A stretch of 64,000 nucleotides of DNA from Peribacillus kribbensis DSM 17871 (GCF_000430765.1 NZ_KE387238.1:193002-257001), one strand, 5' to 3'; shown: positions 35,262 to 43,431, counted from the stretch's first letter. Notes: generated from the letters alone by a model not told the origin. A program made the numbers and translations.

Positions 35262-36137
35262 CTATAAGATTTTCACATACTGCTGACAAGACTGTCTTAC
35301 AATTAACTGGTCTGCTAAACACATTTGCTCGTTTTGGATTTCCTCTTTGTTGATGAGCCTCAATAGTGATTCCGCCACTTTCTCACCAATTTCAAATGCG
35401 GGCTGGGCAATCGTTGTCAGACCCGGTTCAAATGTGGACGAGAATTTCAGATTATCAAAACCGAGAACCGAAATATCATCTGGCACGTTTAGCCCCTTAG
35501 ATTTAATGGCTTTAATGACTCCCATTGCCATTTCATCATTGGCAGCGAAAATCGCTGATGGGAGTTGGCCAATGGCAAAAAACTTTTTCATAAGGTTAAA
35601 ACCGCTTTCAAAAGAAAAATCACCTTCCTGTACTAACACAGGATCCACGATAAGGTTGTGGCTTGACATTGCTTGATAAAATCCTTTAAGACGGTCTCGA
35701 TTCAAAATACTATTGAGCGGTCCAATAATGCAGCCAATCCTTTCGTGCCCCAAATCAATTAAATATTCTGTTGCTTTTCTGGCACCGCTTATGTTATCAA
35801 TCGAAACTGTTGTGATAAAGGGACCTTCCATATACTCGAACGCAAGGACCAACGGAAATCTTTGGGCCGCCTCTTCGACTGTTGCTGCATCCGTTTGGGC
35901 AGTTAATAAAACCATTGCATCTGCTTTTTTTTGATGCAAAAGGTTTAAAAACCCCTTTTCTCGTTCCAGATCATTGCCTGTATCACCAAGTATAACTTGA
36001 TATCCATTTGTAACCGCTACTGCTTCAATCCCCCTAAACACCTTTGAAAAAAACGGATTTGTAATGTCAGGCACAACAACTAAAATGGTTTTAGCAGAAA
36101 CTATCTCCTTCTTTGCCACACCTACAATTCCTACCAT
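35262..36137 (-). CDS. LacI-family effector-domain protein lacking the DNA-binding domain
   Basis: The 291-residue protein from ATG 36137 (AAAGGA 11-12 nt upstream) matches the LacI regulator at 21205 through the whole effector domain (LVVVPDITNPFFSKVFRGIE, FAANDEMAMGVIKA, VLGFDNLKFSST). Its N-terminus reads MVGIVGVAK and then jumps to KEIVSAKTILVVVP, so the helix-turn-helix and hinge (about 45 residues) are missing in frame. The longer frame to 36260 runs back through the operator and has no HTH either. It may be a decaying duplicate or a DNA-free modulator that binds effector or heterodimerises with the full LacI. Confidence 0.85.
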   Translation of the reverse strand: MVGIVGVAKKEIVSAKTILVVVPDITNPFFSKVFRGIEAVAVTNGYQVILGDTGNDLEREKGFLNLLHQKKADAMVLLTAQTDAATVEEAAQRFPLVLAFEYMEGPFITTVSIDNISGARKATEYLIDLGHERIGCIIGPLNSILNRDRLKGFYQAMSSHNLIVDPVLVQEGDFSFESGFNLMKKFFAIGQLPSAIFAANDEMAMGVIKAIKSKGLNVPDDISVLGFDNLKFSSTFEPGLTTIAQPAFEIGEKVAESLLRLINKEEIQNEQMCLADQLIVRQSCQQYVKIL

Positions 36138-36174
36138 CTTTGTTATTTGTCCTTTCTCGTTTCTATATTTGAAT

Positions 36175-36188
36175 TGTAATCGATTACA
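36175..36188. promoter_or_regulatory. LacI-type operator, copy 11
   Basis: Perfect TGTAATCGATTACA, 38 nt upstream of the truncated LacI gene; the same spacing as copy 7 before the full LacI gene (37 nt). Confidence 0.75.
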
Positions 36189-36286
36189 AAATTGTCGTCT
36201 AATCATTTTCTGACAAGTTTTTAATCCACCTGAAACCGCTTTCTTTCCTTTCGGACACAATCATCGTTCATTCAGACAATAAAATC

Positions 36287-36327
36287 AAAAAAAACAAAAA
36301 AATGAGGTCCGGTGAACCTGGACCTCA
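36287..36327 (-). terminator. Terminator of the LytTR response regulator gene
   Basis: TGAGGTCC and GGACCTCA form an 8-bp stem with a 9-nt loop, followed on the minus strand by TTTTTTTG and a second T-run. The regulator's own TGA stop codon is the first base triplet of the stem. Confidence 0.9.
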
Positions 36328-37038
36328 CAACGATTTATTTTTTTGTAATTCTGCTAACTTATTCTTGGAAACCTTTGCTGTATCCTCATAATTCTTAAAA
36401 TATGCTTTGTACGTCTGCCCTGCCGTTTCAATCCTCTTTAAATATTGCAAATTAATAATATAGGAACGATGGGAGGCTACAAAACGGGAATCGAGGAGTT
36501 CTCCTAGATTCGTTAACGCCTCATTCACCTCTATTTGATGATCAATTGTATGGATGACGGCCTTTCGGTCGGCTCGTTCAATAAAAATAATGTCCTCTAA
36601 CGGTATAAAAGAAATCTGATTGGACTGTTTGATCATTAAATCCTTCTTAACGGCTGGGCGCTCGCTTTCGGCTGGAGTCTTAGCAAGTGCAGCTGCTCGT
36701 CCTAACGCTGCATAAAGACGGTCACGGTCAATAGGTTTGACAATGTAATCGATTGCATTTACACTAAAAGCTTCTAAGGCAAACGTATCATGCCCGGTGA
36801 TAAAGATCACTTGCAATGATGGAACTATTTTTTTACAAGATTTAACCGCTTCCATCCCATTCAACAATGGCATATTAATATCAACCAGCATGATGTCTGG
36901 CTTTTCTATCATCACCTTACAAATTAAATCCTCACCATTAACGGCTTCTCCAACTAATTCAAATCTTTGCAAAGGTTTAAGAAGATGTTTCAATAGCTTC
37001 CTGGATGGTGCATGGTCCTCTGCAATTAAAACTCTCAT
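36325..37038 (-). CDS. LytTR family response regulator
   Basis: This 237-residue protein (ATG 37038, GAGGTG upstream) has a receiver domain (residues 1-120; phospho-acceptor Asp in LVDINMP, Thr in ITGHD, Lys in VKPID) and a C-terminal LytTR DNA-binding domain (about 135-235; EDIIFIERADRK, FVASHRSYIINL). LytTR regulators usually pair with LytS/AgrC-type kinases and control membrane or transport genes. Here it is divergent from the HisKA-type hybrid kinase at 37265 with a shared 226-nt promoter region, so the two are probable partners, perhaps via the kinase's own receiver domain. Confidence 0.9.
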   Translation of the reverse strand: MRVLIAEDHAPSRKLLKHLLKPLQRFELVGEAVNGEDLICKVMIEKPDIMLVDINMPLLNGMEAVKSCKKIVPSLQVIFITGHDTFALEAFSVNAIDYIVKPIDRDRLYAALGRAAALAKTPAESERPAVKKDLMIKQSNQISFIPLEDIIFIERADRKAVIHTIDHQIEVNEALTNLGELLDSRFVASHRSYIINLQYLKRIETAGQTYKAYFKNYEDTAKVSKNKLAELQKNKSL

Positions 37039-37264
37039 AAAGATCACCTCATGTAAAGCTATTTATCTATGGAACATTAATTTAATTGAAAATTCAACAT
37101 TTGAAATCGCTAACATGTGTATTTACTTTCAGTATAAGCCAGTCTAATCAGTAAAGGAAGTATTTTAATATGATTCGCTTATGGTGTTTTTTCGTATTTT
37201 TCTATGGATTATACTAATGGTAAATCAGGAAATTGCATGACTATTAGATTAAAGGCAGGCTAAG

Positions 37265-39826
37265 ATGATGGAACTCACCCCTAACGAAAATTTATATAAA
37301 GAAGTTTTACAAACCCTGTCCGAATGCGTCATTATTCAGGAAAAGTCAGGTAAAATGATTCCGCTTAATGAAAATGTGGAAACTGTACTTGGGATTAAAT
37401 CAGAATTTTTGACAGAATCAAGCCTTCAACAACATGAATATATAAAAGAAGACGGCAAACCACTTCCCTATTCCCAATTGCCAGGATTGATCACCCTCGA
37501 AAAAGGAATCCCTTTTTATAACTATGTCGTGGGAATGATTGATCCGGAATCCGGCACTAAATGGCTTTCAATAAATTCAAAACCTCTCAACATGCATAAC
37601 AGCGGTGAACAGGCTGCCCTTATTACCATTTCGGATATCACCGAACGAAAAAAAATGGAACAAACGATGATTCATGCGAAAGAAGAGGCAGAAAAGGCGA
37701 ACCTGGCTAAATCGGATTTTCTATCCAAAATGAGCCATGAACTTCGGACACCATTGAATGGAATACTTGGTTTCGCACAGCTTTTAGAGATAGATGATTC
37801 CTTAAATGACGAGCAAAGTGACTTTGTCCAGGAGATTCTAGGGGGTGGAAGACATTTATTAAGCTTAATCAATGATATTTTAGATCTATCAAGAATAGAT
37901 ACCGGCCAATTAAAAGTTACACTCCAAGAGGTAGATCTTAAAACAATTATTACTGAATGTATCAATATCGTGCTGCCGCTTGCCAAGAAGAAAAGAATTC
38001 AGATACATAACCAACTGGATCAATCACAAACCATGGCAGTTCTGGCTGATCCTATTCGCCTGAAACAAATCCTTTTGAATCTGCTGGATAACTCCATTAA
38101 ATATAACCAGGAAGACGGCAAAGTTATGATTTTCTCTTATTTAAAAAGAAATGATGCTGTTATCCATATTGCCGATACTGGGACCGGGCTTTCAGTTGAG
38201 GAATATCATAAAGTGTTTGTTCCATTTTACAGAATTAAAGGTACACAAGAAGAAGGTACTGGGATAGGATTGTCATTAGTAAAACAGCTTGTCCAGCTTA
38301 TGGGAGGAAAAATAAGTGTCACAAGCCAGAAAGGTATAGGCAGCGACTTTTACTTTAGTCTCCCTCTTCCCTATGATTTAAAGGCCGCGATGCACTGGGA
38401 GGAAGAAGTGATTGGCCTTTCAACAAACAACGGTAAATCTGAGCACTATTGCTTGCTGTATATTGAAGATAATCCATCCAATTTGAATCTGGTAAAGAAC
38501 ATCCTGAAATCGCAGTCCTCCTACACGATCTTAACTGCTCAATCTGGAAAAGAAGGATTAAAACTCGCTAGGACAAAAAAAGTCGATTTAATCCTGCTGG
38601 ATCTGAACCTACCGGATATCCATGGCTTCGAAGTGTTTAAGCTTTTAAAAACAAATGAAAAAACGAGAGACATCGCCGTTATTGCTGTAAGTGCCAATGC
38701 CATGCCCCAGGACATCCAGCAGACATTAAGCAAGGGGTTTGATAATTATGTGACGAAACCCATTATTGTCAAAGAGTTCTTAACAACTGTTAACGAGACT
38801 TTAACGAGTACAATTAATCAAAATATACCCGAACATAAAATTTTATGTACAGGACCAAATCGAGAGGAAGCTGTTTCTGCCAAGACATTGCAGTTGTCTT
38901 TGAAAGAGTTAAAAAAAATCAGGGAAAAGAACTATACAGCTGCCATTGCGATGCCCTATACGGGAAGTAATTGGGCAAAGGCACAAATCGAGGGATTGAA
39001 GACAACGTTTAATAAAATGGGGATTAGGATCGTGGGTATAACGGATGCCGAATTTAACTGGGAGAAGCAAGTCGCAGATATTCAAAAGATAGTAGCGAAA
39101 AAACCTGATATTATAGTCAGTCTTCCCATCGATCCGGTATCTACCGCGAGTGCCTTTCAAACCGCAGCTCAATCAGGTGTTAAGCTGGTGTTTATGGACA
39201 ATGCGCCATACGGGTTGGAAGCAGGTAAGGAGTATGTAAGCGTCGTATCCGCTGACAATTATGGAAACGGGACCTATGCCGCCGATATCCTCGCGGAGAA
39301 AATAGGCTTTAAAGGCAAGATTGGGGTTATATACCACAATGCTGATTTTTTTGTAACGAAACAAAGATTAACTGCTTTTGAAAAGACAATTAAAGAAAGT
39401 TATCCCGACATTCAAATAATAGCCCGCATCGGTTTCACAAGTCCATTTGATGGGAAAGAACTTGCAAAAGCTATGCTTTCTGAACACCCGGATTTGAAGG
39501 GAATCTTTGCTGTATGGGATTTGGCGGCTGAAGGTGCTATGGCTTCCGCCCGTGCCGCCGGAAAACATGATTTAGTCATTACAACAATCGATTTGGGTAC
39601 CAATGCTGCTGTAGAAATTGCCAAAGATGGCCTTATCAAGGGTTCGGGATCACAGATGCCCTACCATCAAGGAGTGGCCGAGGCAATCCTGGCTGGTTAT
39701 GCCCTCCTCGGCAAACCAGCGCCTGCTTATGTAGCTGTTCCGGCTCTAAAAGTAACAAAAGAAAATCTCCTTGAGGCATGGAAAATTGTGTACAACCAAG
39801 ATGCCCCAGAAATTATTCAATCGTAA
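37265..39826 (+). CDS. Soluble hybrid histidine kinase fused to an ABC substrate-binding protein domain
   Basis: The 853-residue protein has, in order: a PAS-like domain (about 10-128), HisKA with phospho-His158 in MSHELRTPLNG, HATPase_c (N-box Asn276, DTGTG 304-308, GTGIG 331-335), a receiver domain (about 395-513; Asp446 in LLDLNLP, Lys498 in TKP), then residues 516-853, a complete mature sugar-binding protein. The last part matches the nearby lipoproteins, above all 26592-27767, from TINQNIP to the C-terminus. There is no signal peptide or membrane helix, so all parts are cytoplasmic. AAAGGCAGG precedes the ATG. It probably senses an internal sugar and controls the locus with the divergent LytTR regulator. 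The binding-protein end makes this architecture very unusual. Confidence 0.92.
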   Translation: MMELTPNENLYKEVLQTLSECVIIQEKSGKMIPLNENVETVLGIKSEFLTESSLQQHEYIKEDGKPLPYSQLPGLITLEKGIPFYNYVVGMIDPESGTKWLSINSKPLNMHNSGEQAALITISDITERKKMEQTMIHAKEEAEKANLAKSDFLSKMSHELRTPLNGILGFAQLLEIDDSLNDEQSDFVQEILGGGRHLLSLINDILDLSRIDTGQLKVTLQEVDLKTIITECINIVLPLAKKKRIQIHNQLDQSQTMAVLADPIRLKQILLNLLDNSIKYNQEDGKVMIFSYLKRNDAVIHIADTGTGLSVEEYHKVFVPFYRIKGTQEEGTGIGLSLVKQLVQLMGGKISVTSQKGIGSDFYFSLPLPYDLKAAMHWEEEVIGLSTNNGKSEHYCLLYIEDNPSNLNLVKNILKSQSSYTILTAQSGKEGLKLARTKKVDLILLDLNLPDIHGFEVFKLLKTNEKTRDIAVIAVSANAMPQDIQQTLSKGFDNYVTKPIIVKEFLTTVNETLTSTINQNIPEHKILCTGPNREEAVSAKTLQLSLKELKKIREKNYTAAIAMPYTGSNWAKAQIEGLKTTFNKMGIRIVGITDAEFNWEKQVADIQKIVAKKPDIIVSLPIDPVSTASAFQTAAQSGVKLVFMDNAPYGLEAGKEYVSVVSADNYGNGTYAADILAEKIGFKGKIGVIYHNADFFVTKQRLTAFEKTIKESYPDIQIIARIGFTSPFDGKELAKAMLSEHPDLKGIFAVWDLAAEGAMASARAAGKHDLVITTIDLGTNAAVEIAKDGLIKGSGSQMPYHQGVAEAILAGYALLGKPAPAYVAVPALKVTKENLLEAWKIVYNQDAPEIIQS

Positions 39827-39946
39827 CAATACAAATTGTAGTCAAATAAAGGAAACATAGCGAAATGTATTGTATAATCTAAAGATATTTTATCGATTAT
39901 GATGAATGAATTTAGTAACCATTAATATAAATAGAGGATGATATGC

Positions 39947-41047
39947 ATGGATTATTACAACAATAAAAGTAATCAGGATAATAATAACAATCAAGTTGAT
40001 TACAAGCATCTTATCCCAAGAAAAAATGGGTATGTGTTTAAATTTATAAAGAAAGATAACGATTTTATCCATACGTTCGCTGAAGGTGATTTTCTAGAAA
40101 AAATAGGGCTTTCTCCTGCATGTATTATTGGTAAAACTTTGCATGACTTTTCACCTGAAGATCAGGCAAATCAGAAACAGTGTTTTTATGAAATAGCCTG
40201 GAACGGTAATTCGGTTAACTATGAAGGAGGCGCGAACGGATACCATTACCTTGCTTCGTTAACTCCGTTAATTATCGATTCGCAAGTTGTTGAAGTGGTT
40301 GGTACGGCTATCGATATTACAGATTACTGGAAAAATGTCACTAAAATTCAGGATTTAGAAAAACTTTCACTAATTGGTGAATTAGCAGCTGGAATTGCCC
40401 ATGAAATTCGAAATCCATTAACGTCTGTAACAGGTTTTATCAAGATGATTCTGGAACGCTCAAATGACGCAACAACAAACGAATATCTTAAGATAGTGCT
40501 TCATGAATTAAGTCAAATTAATACCATTGTTAATCAATTTATGTTTATAGCTAAACCTAAAGAAACCATGGAAATTATACATACAGACATAAAGGCTTTG
40601 ATCTCCCGAGTTATAGAATTTATGAAACCCCAAGCAAACCTAAAAGGTCTAAACTTTTTCGAATTTATTAGTTCTGATTCTATATTTACTGCTCAGTGTG
40701 ACCCTAATCAGTTAACACAAGTTCTAATGAACCTAATACAAAACTCAATTGAAGCAACTACTGATCCTACCCAAAAAATAGTCATTTCGCTTAAAAATAT
40801 AAATGACGATAGCTTCTTAATAGAACTTACCGATAAAGGGAGCGGGATTTTACCAGAGAGACAAAAAAGACTATTTGAACCTTTTTACACAACAAAAGAA
40901 AAAGGGACAGGATTAGGGCTTATGATGTGTAAACGAATTATAGAAAACCATAACGGTACGATAGAAGTTAACAGTCAACTTGGTGAAGGCACGACTGTCA
41001 GAATCATTTTACCTAAGGCCTTTAATCATCATCAAAAACGGGATTAG
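39947..41047 (+). CDS. PAS-domain sensor histidine kinase
   Basis: The 366-residue soluble kinase starts at ATG 39947 (GAGG 9 nt upstream; the ATG at 39938 overlaps it). A PAS domain (about 20-125, ending AIDITD) is followed by HisKA with AAGIAHEIRNPLTSVTG and HATPase_c with NLIQNSIEA, DKGSGI and GTGLGLMMC. It looks like the sporulation-kinase / NtrB group that feeds Spo0F or a response regulator. It follows the hybrid kinase on the same strand with a 120-nt gap. Its last codons overlap by 26 nt the end of an inverted prophage gene (41022), so the C-terminus may have been remade by the insertion. Confidence 0.88.
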   Translation: MDYYNNKSNQDNNNNQVDYKHLIPRKNGYVFKFIKKDNDFIHTFAEGDFLEKIGLSPACIIGKTLHDFSPEDQANQKQCFYEIAWNGNSVNYEGGANGYHYLASLTPLIIDSQVVEVVGTAIDITDYWKNVTKIQDLEKLSLIGELAAGIAHEIRNPLTSVTGFIKMILERSNDATTNEYLKIVLHELSQINTIVNQFMFIAKPKETMEIIHTDIKALISRVIEFMKPQANLKGLNFFEFISSDSIFTAQCDPNQLTQVLMNLIQNSIEATTDPTQKIVISLKNINDDSFLIELTDKGSGILPERQKRLFEPFYTTKEKGTGLGLMMCKRIIENHNGTIEVNSQLGEGTTVRIILPKAFNHHQKRD

Positions 41048-41800
41048 CAGTACAGCGGCAATTGTAATCAGTACCCGGCAGCCCAACAGCCGGTGAATTA
41101 GCATATTCAAATACCTGTCCTTCCAGCTTGTTGTGCGAATCACGTACCTTTTCATCGTTTGATGTGCTCCAATTGAATTTGCTGACGCCCATTGCCTTAT
41201 GGCGTTCTGCTGTCATCTGGCTAAGTATGCTGCCTGTCTGATCCATGTATTTTGCCCGCTTCTCTGACATGCCAGTACGCTTCACCAGCTCATCCCGAAT
41301 TTCTTTAGGGCTAGTGCCATTTTTCACACCCTGATACGATGCTTTCCACCTTGAGGAAAAACTCATCTCGAATCGTGCTGATATAGCTGGTATTCTCAGC
41401 AATGGAGTTCCTCATGAACTCATCAAGCCAGGGTTCATATTGAGTGGGGTCAATTTCCTTTATTCGTCCCTGCGCCCTCATGTTATTTACATTAAAGGTA
41501 TTTAAAGAACTAACAAAGTTCGTTGCCATATCGAGGATCGTATTCGAGGTGCAAAATACCAAGAGACAGTCCTTTTATCATTTCAATGGCCCGTCTGATA
41601 ATATCCAGTGGTCCATCCTCAACGAATGAGCGGTCATCGGACCGGGTTTGGTACTGTTTAACCTGAGGTACCATCTCTTCATCAAATACCAGTGTGGCTT
41701 TACCTAAGGCTGAAATCAGCCGATTGATGGCCCGGTAATAGGAAACTTGCCACAGCGTCCGGAAAACGCGTAGGAGAGGAATTTTAGCCATGATTCCCAC
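41022..41800 (-). pseudogene. Phage minor head / head morphogenesis protein (Mu gpF / SPP1 gp7-like), frameshifted
   Basis: Three overlapping minus-strand frames (41510-41800, 41311-41562, 41022-41402) make up one broken protein. The first holds an N-terminal helical part starting MAKIPLLRVFRTLWQ, the second the central region with RIKEIDPTQYEPWLDEFM, the third the C-terminal head-morphogenesis signature with ERHKAMGVSKFNW and a DYNCRCTANP end typical of PF04233. At least two frameshifts separate them, so it is inactive. It lies downstream of the portal fragment as in intact phages. Confidence 0.78.
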
Positions 41801-42197
41801 GTTCTTTCCAATCGCTATACACTTCCGATGTCATTTTCTCCAAATCAGCCTCGTCACCAGAAAATTTCGTTATGTTGGTCAATCCAAACTGACCAAAGCG
41901 AGTTTCCCTGACTTCATCGGCTATAAGAACACCATTGGTGAGATAGATGTTATCCGTTTCTGCAACAGTCTTTCTTATATTGGCATCAGTCTGGGCATCA
42001 ACCTCCCAAAGAGGATTAAATTTCAACTCCCGCTCTATTTTGGCAGGATCAATGCTGCCACCTAATTCATCCGAGCACCATAAAAGCAGGCGGATAAGGT
42101 GTTCCAAATGCGGCCGTAATTCGTTTTCCTGCTGGGCTGCTATTCTGGAGTAATAATTCATTACATCATACTGAGCGCCTGTAATTAATTCCTGGTA
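41784..42197 (-). pseudogene. Phage portal protein C-terminal fragment (DUF1073-like)
   Basis: The open frame (137 codons to an upstream stop at 42198) reads GAQYDVMNYYSRIAAQQENE and then LRPHLEHLIRLLLWCSDELG, as at the C-terminus of DUF1073 portal proteins of Mu-like or HI1409-type phages. The N-terminal two thirds of a portal protein are missing. The stop overlaps the next phage gene by 17 nt, a normal phage arrangement, so this is a deletion remnant rather than a complete gene. Confidence 0.7.
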
Positions 42198-42716
42198 CTA
42201 TATCAAGTATATAAAACCAGGAAAGCAACAACTTGTCCAACACAATTCCAAAAACAAAGTTCACTTTGCAAATACCTTTTTCTTCAAATTCCGTCTCCAT
42301 TTAAGTTCCCGCACAGCTGCATAACGATCTTTCATTCTTTCGTTTTTATCAAAGGCTATCTGGATAGCTGCTCCTTGTGGCTTTGTTTAGGTCCGTTCCA
42401 AACCTCTTTTTCCTCTTTTCACTTTTCATGAGCGAAAATTTATATCGAACTCACCCATTGCTGCTTTATTCTTGGCTTTCTTTTCCGGCCTAATCGGATG
42501 CTTGGCACTGTAGGCCAGCCGTTGTTCTTCGGTCATTTACTTACTTGGCTCATGTTAGTCCTCCTTCACTTAATTTTCGCACTGCGGAACAATTGTGGAA
42601 CTTATAATTTTAATTAGATTTTAATTATTTTTTTATAGAGAATTCATTTTTCTTTCAACCATTTCAGGTATTGTTATTTATGCATCCAGAATGTTATATC
42701 AAAATAATAATAGGTA
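42198..42716. other. Decayed prophage sequence without intact genes
   Basis: Minus-strand fragments remain: 42426-42536 encodes 36 residues from ATG with EEQRLAYSAKHPIRPEKKAK, and around 42265-42385 a frame reads AIQIAFDKNERMKDRYAAV. Neither is a recognised family. The end of the 36-residue frame lies inside a 29-bp sequence that recurs at 43011. Confidence 0.5.
42412..42440. repeat. 29-bp imperfect direct repeat, copy 1
   Basis: CCTCTTTTCACTTTT followed by CATGAGCGAAAATT; 27 of 29 bases match copy 2 at 43011-43039. Confidence 0.7.
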
Positions 42717-42938
42717 ATGAGTGGAAGAATGTATTATCCAACTATTTATATTCATAAAACAAAATACATACACGCTATAAAAGATCACAAAAACTGTGAA
42801 TGTGGATTGAAATACCAGTTGTTTTATCCAGTTACAAGGCATGATTTGAAGAAAATTAAACTCAAACAAGTGGACAAAATCAACTGTCCAAAATGCAAAT
42901 CAGTCCTACAAGCATTTCTTAATGGTCAACCAACATAA
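42717..42938 (+). CDS. Small protein with possible zinc ribbon
   Basis: This 73-residue frame has CECG (around residue 27) and CPKC (around residue 58), a spacing compatible with a small zinc ribbon, in a Lys/Tyr/His-rich context. The ribosome binding site is weak (AGG 2 nt before the first ATG; a later ATG at 42729 is possible). It lies in the prophage remnant region and has no recognised family. It could be a real accessory gene or a chance frame. Confidence 0.45.
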   Translation: MSGRMYYPTIYIHKTKYIHAIKDHKNCECGLKYQLFYPVTRHDLKKIKLKQVDKINCPKCKSVLQAFLNGQPT

Positions 42939-43010
42939 TTTTGCTAGTCTTATTATTAACCCTGCGACTTATGTTTACAACACTGTAAGGGTTACTGCGC
43001 CAATGATTAA

Positions 43011-43039
43011 CCTCTTTTCACTTTTACTGAGCGAAAATT
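43011..43039. repeat. 29-bp imperfect direct repeat, copy 2
   Basis: CCTCTTTTCACTTTT followed by ACTGAGCGAAAATT; 599 bp from copy 1, flanking the small zinc-ribbon gene. Confidence 0.7.
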
Positions 43040-43226
43040 CATCTTTAATGGAGAATGTAATAACCCTTTTGTTTGTTTTTGAAATCAATGGGAAGCCTAA
43101 TTGTAATAAAAGGTAAGGTGTAATGATGGACGAAATTCTGGATGCGATAAAACTAATAATGTTCACTCCTAAGATGCCTGTCTGTAACTTTATATAGGCA
43201 AAAAATCATTAATGGTTGGTGTTAAA

Positions 43227-43406
43227 ATGAATTTAAATCTAGAAAAAGAGAAAGAACTCTGGAATAAAATCCGGCTAGTTCGTGAAGAAATGGTACAAGT
43301 TGCTTTGAATAAGAATTTAAATTTTCTTGATGACGAAGTTTTATCATTGAGTCAAGAATTAAACAAACTATTGAACGAATATGAGAAATTATTACACGAA
43401 AAATAA
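43227..43406 (+). CDS. Spo0E-like aspartyl-phosphate phosphatase family protein
   Basis: The 59-residue helical protein (ATG 43227; a longer form from 43212 is possible) has the two-helix pattern of Spo0E: an N-terminal helix with IRLVREEMVQVA, then LDDEVLSLSQELNKLLNEYEKLL. The family hallmark is SQELD; here it reads SQELN, with the key Asp replaced by Asn, so phosphatase activity towards Spo0A-P is doubtful. Spo0E-type genes are often scattered in accessory regions. It lies in the prophage remnant near the integrase. Confidence 0.7.
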   Translation: MNLNLEKEKELWNKIRLVREEMVQVALNKNLNFLDDEVLSLSQELNKLLNEYEKLLHEK

Positions 43407-43431
43407 TCCAAATTATTTAACAGTTTGTGTT

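Noticed and set aside
36741..36765. Partial match to the LacI operator inside the LytTR regulator gene (TGTAATCGATTGCA)
   Set aside because: One arm is imperfect and the site lies within a coding sequence specifying a conserved receiver-domain segment; treated as chance.
41022..42536. Functional phage structural genes
   Set aside because: At least two frameshifts and missing N-terminal portal sequence show decay; no terminase, capsid or tail genes follow.
42922..43166. Frames of 63-64 codons on both strands, one hydrophobic
   Set aside because: They overlap each other on opposite strands and contain the direct-repeat copy 2; neither has a ribosome binding site or a family pattern.
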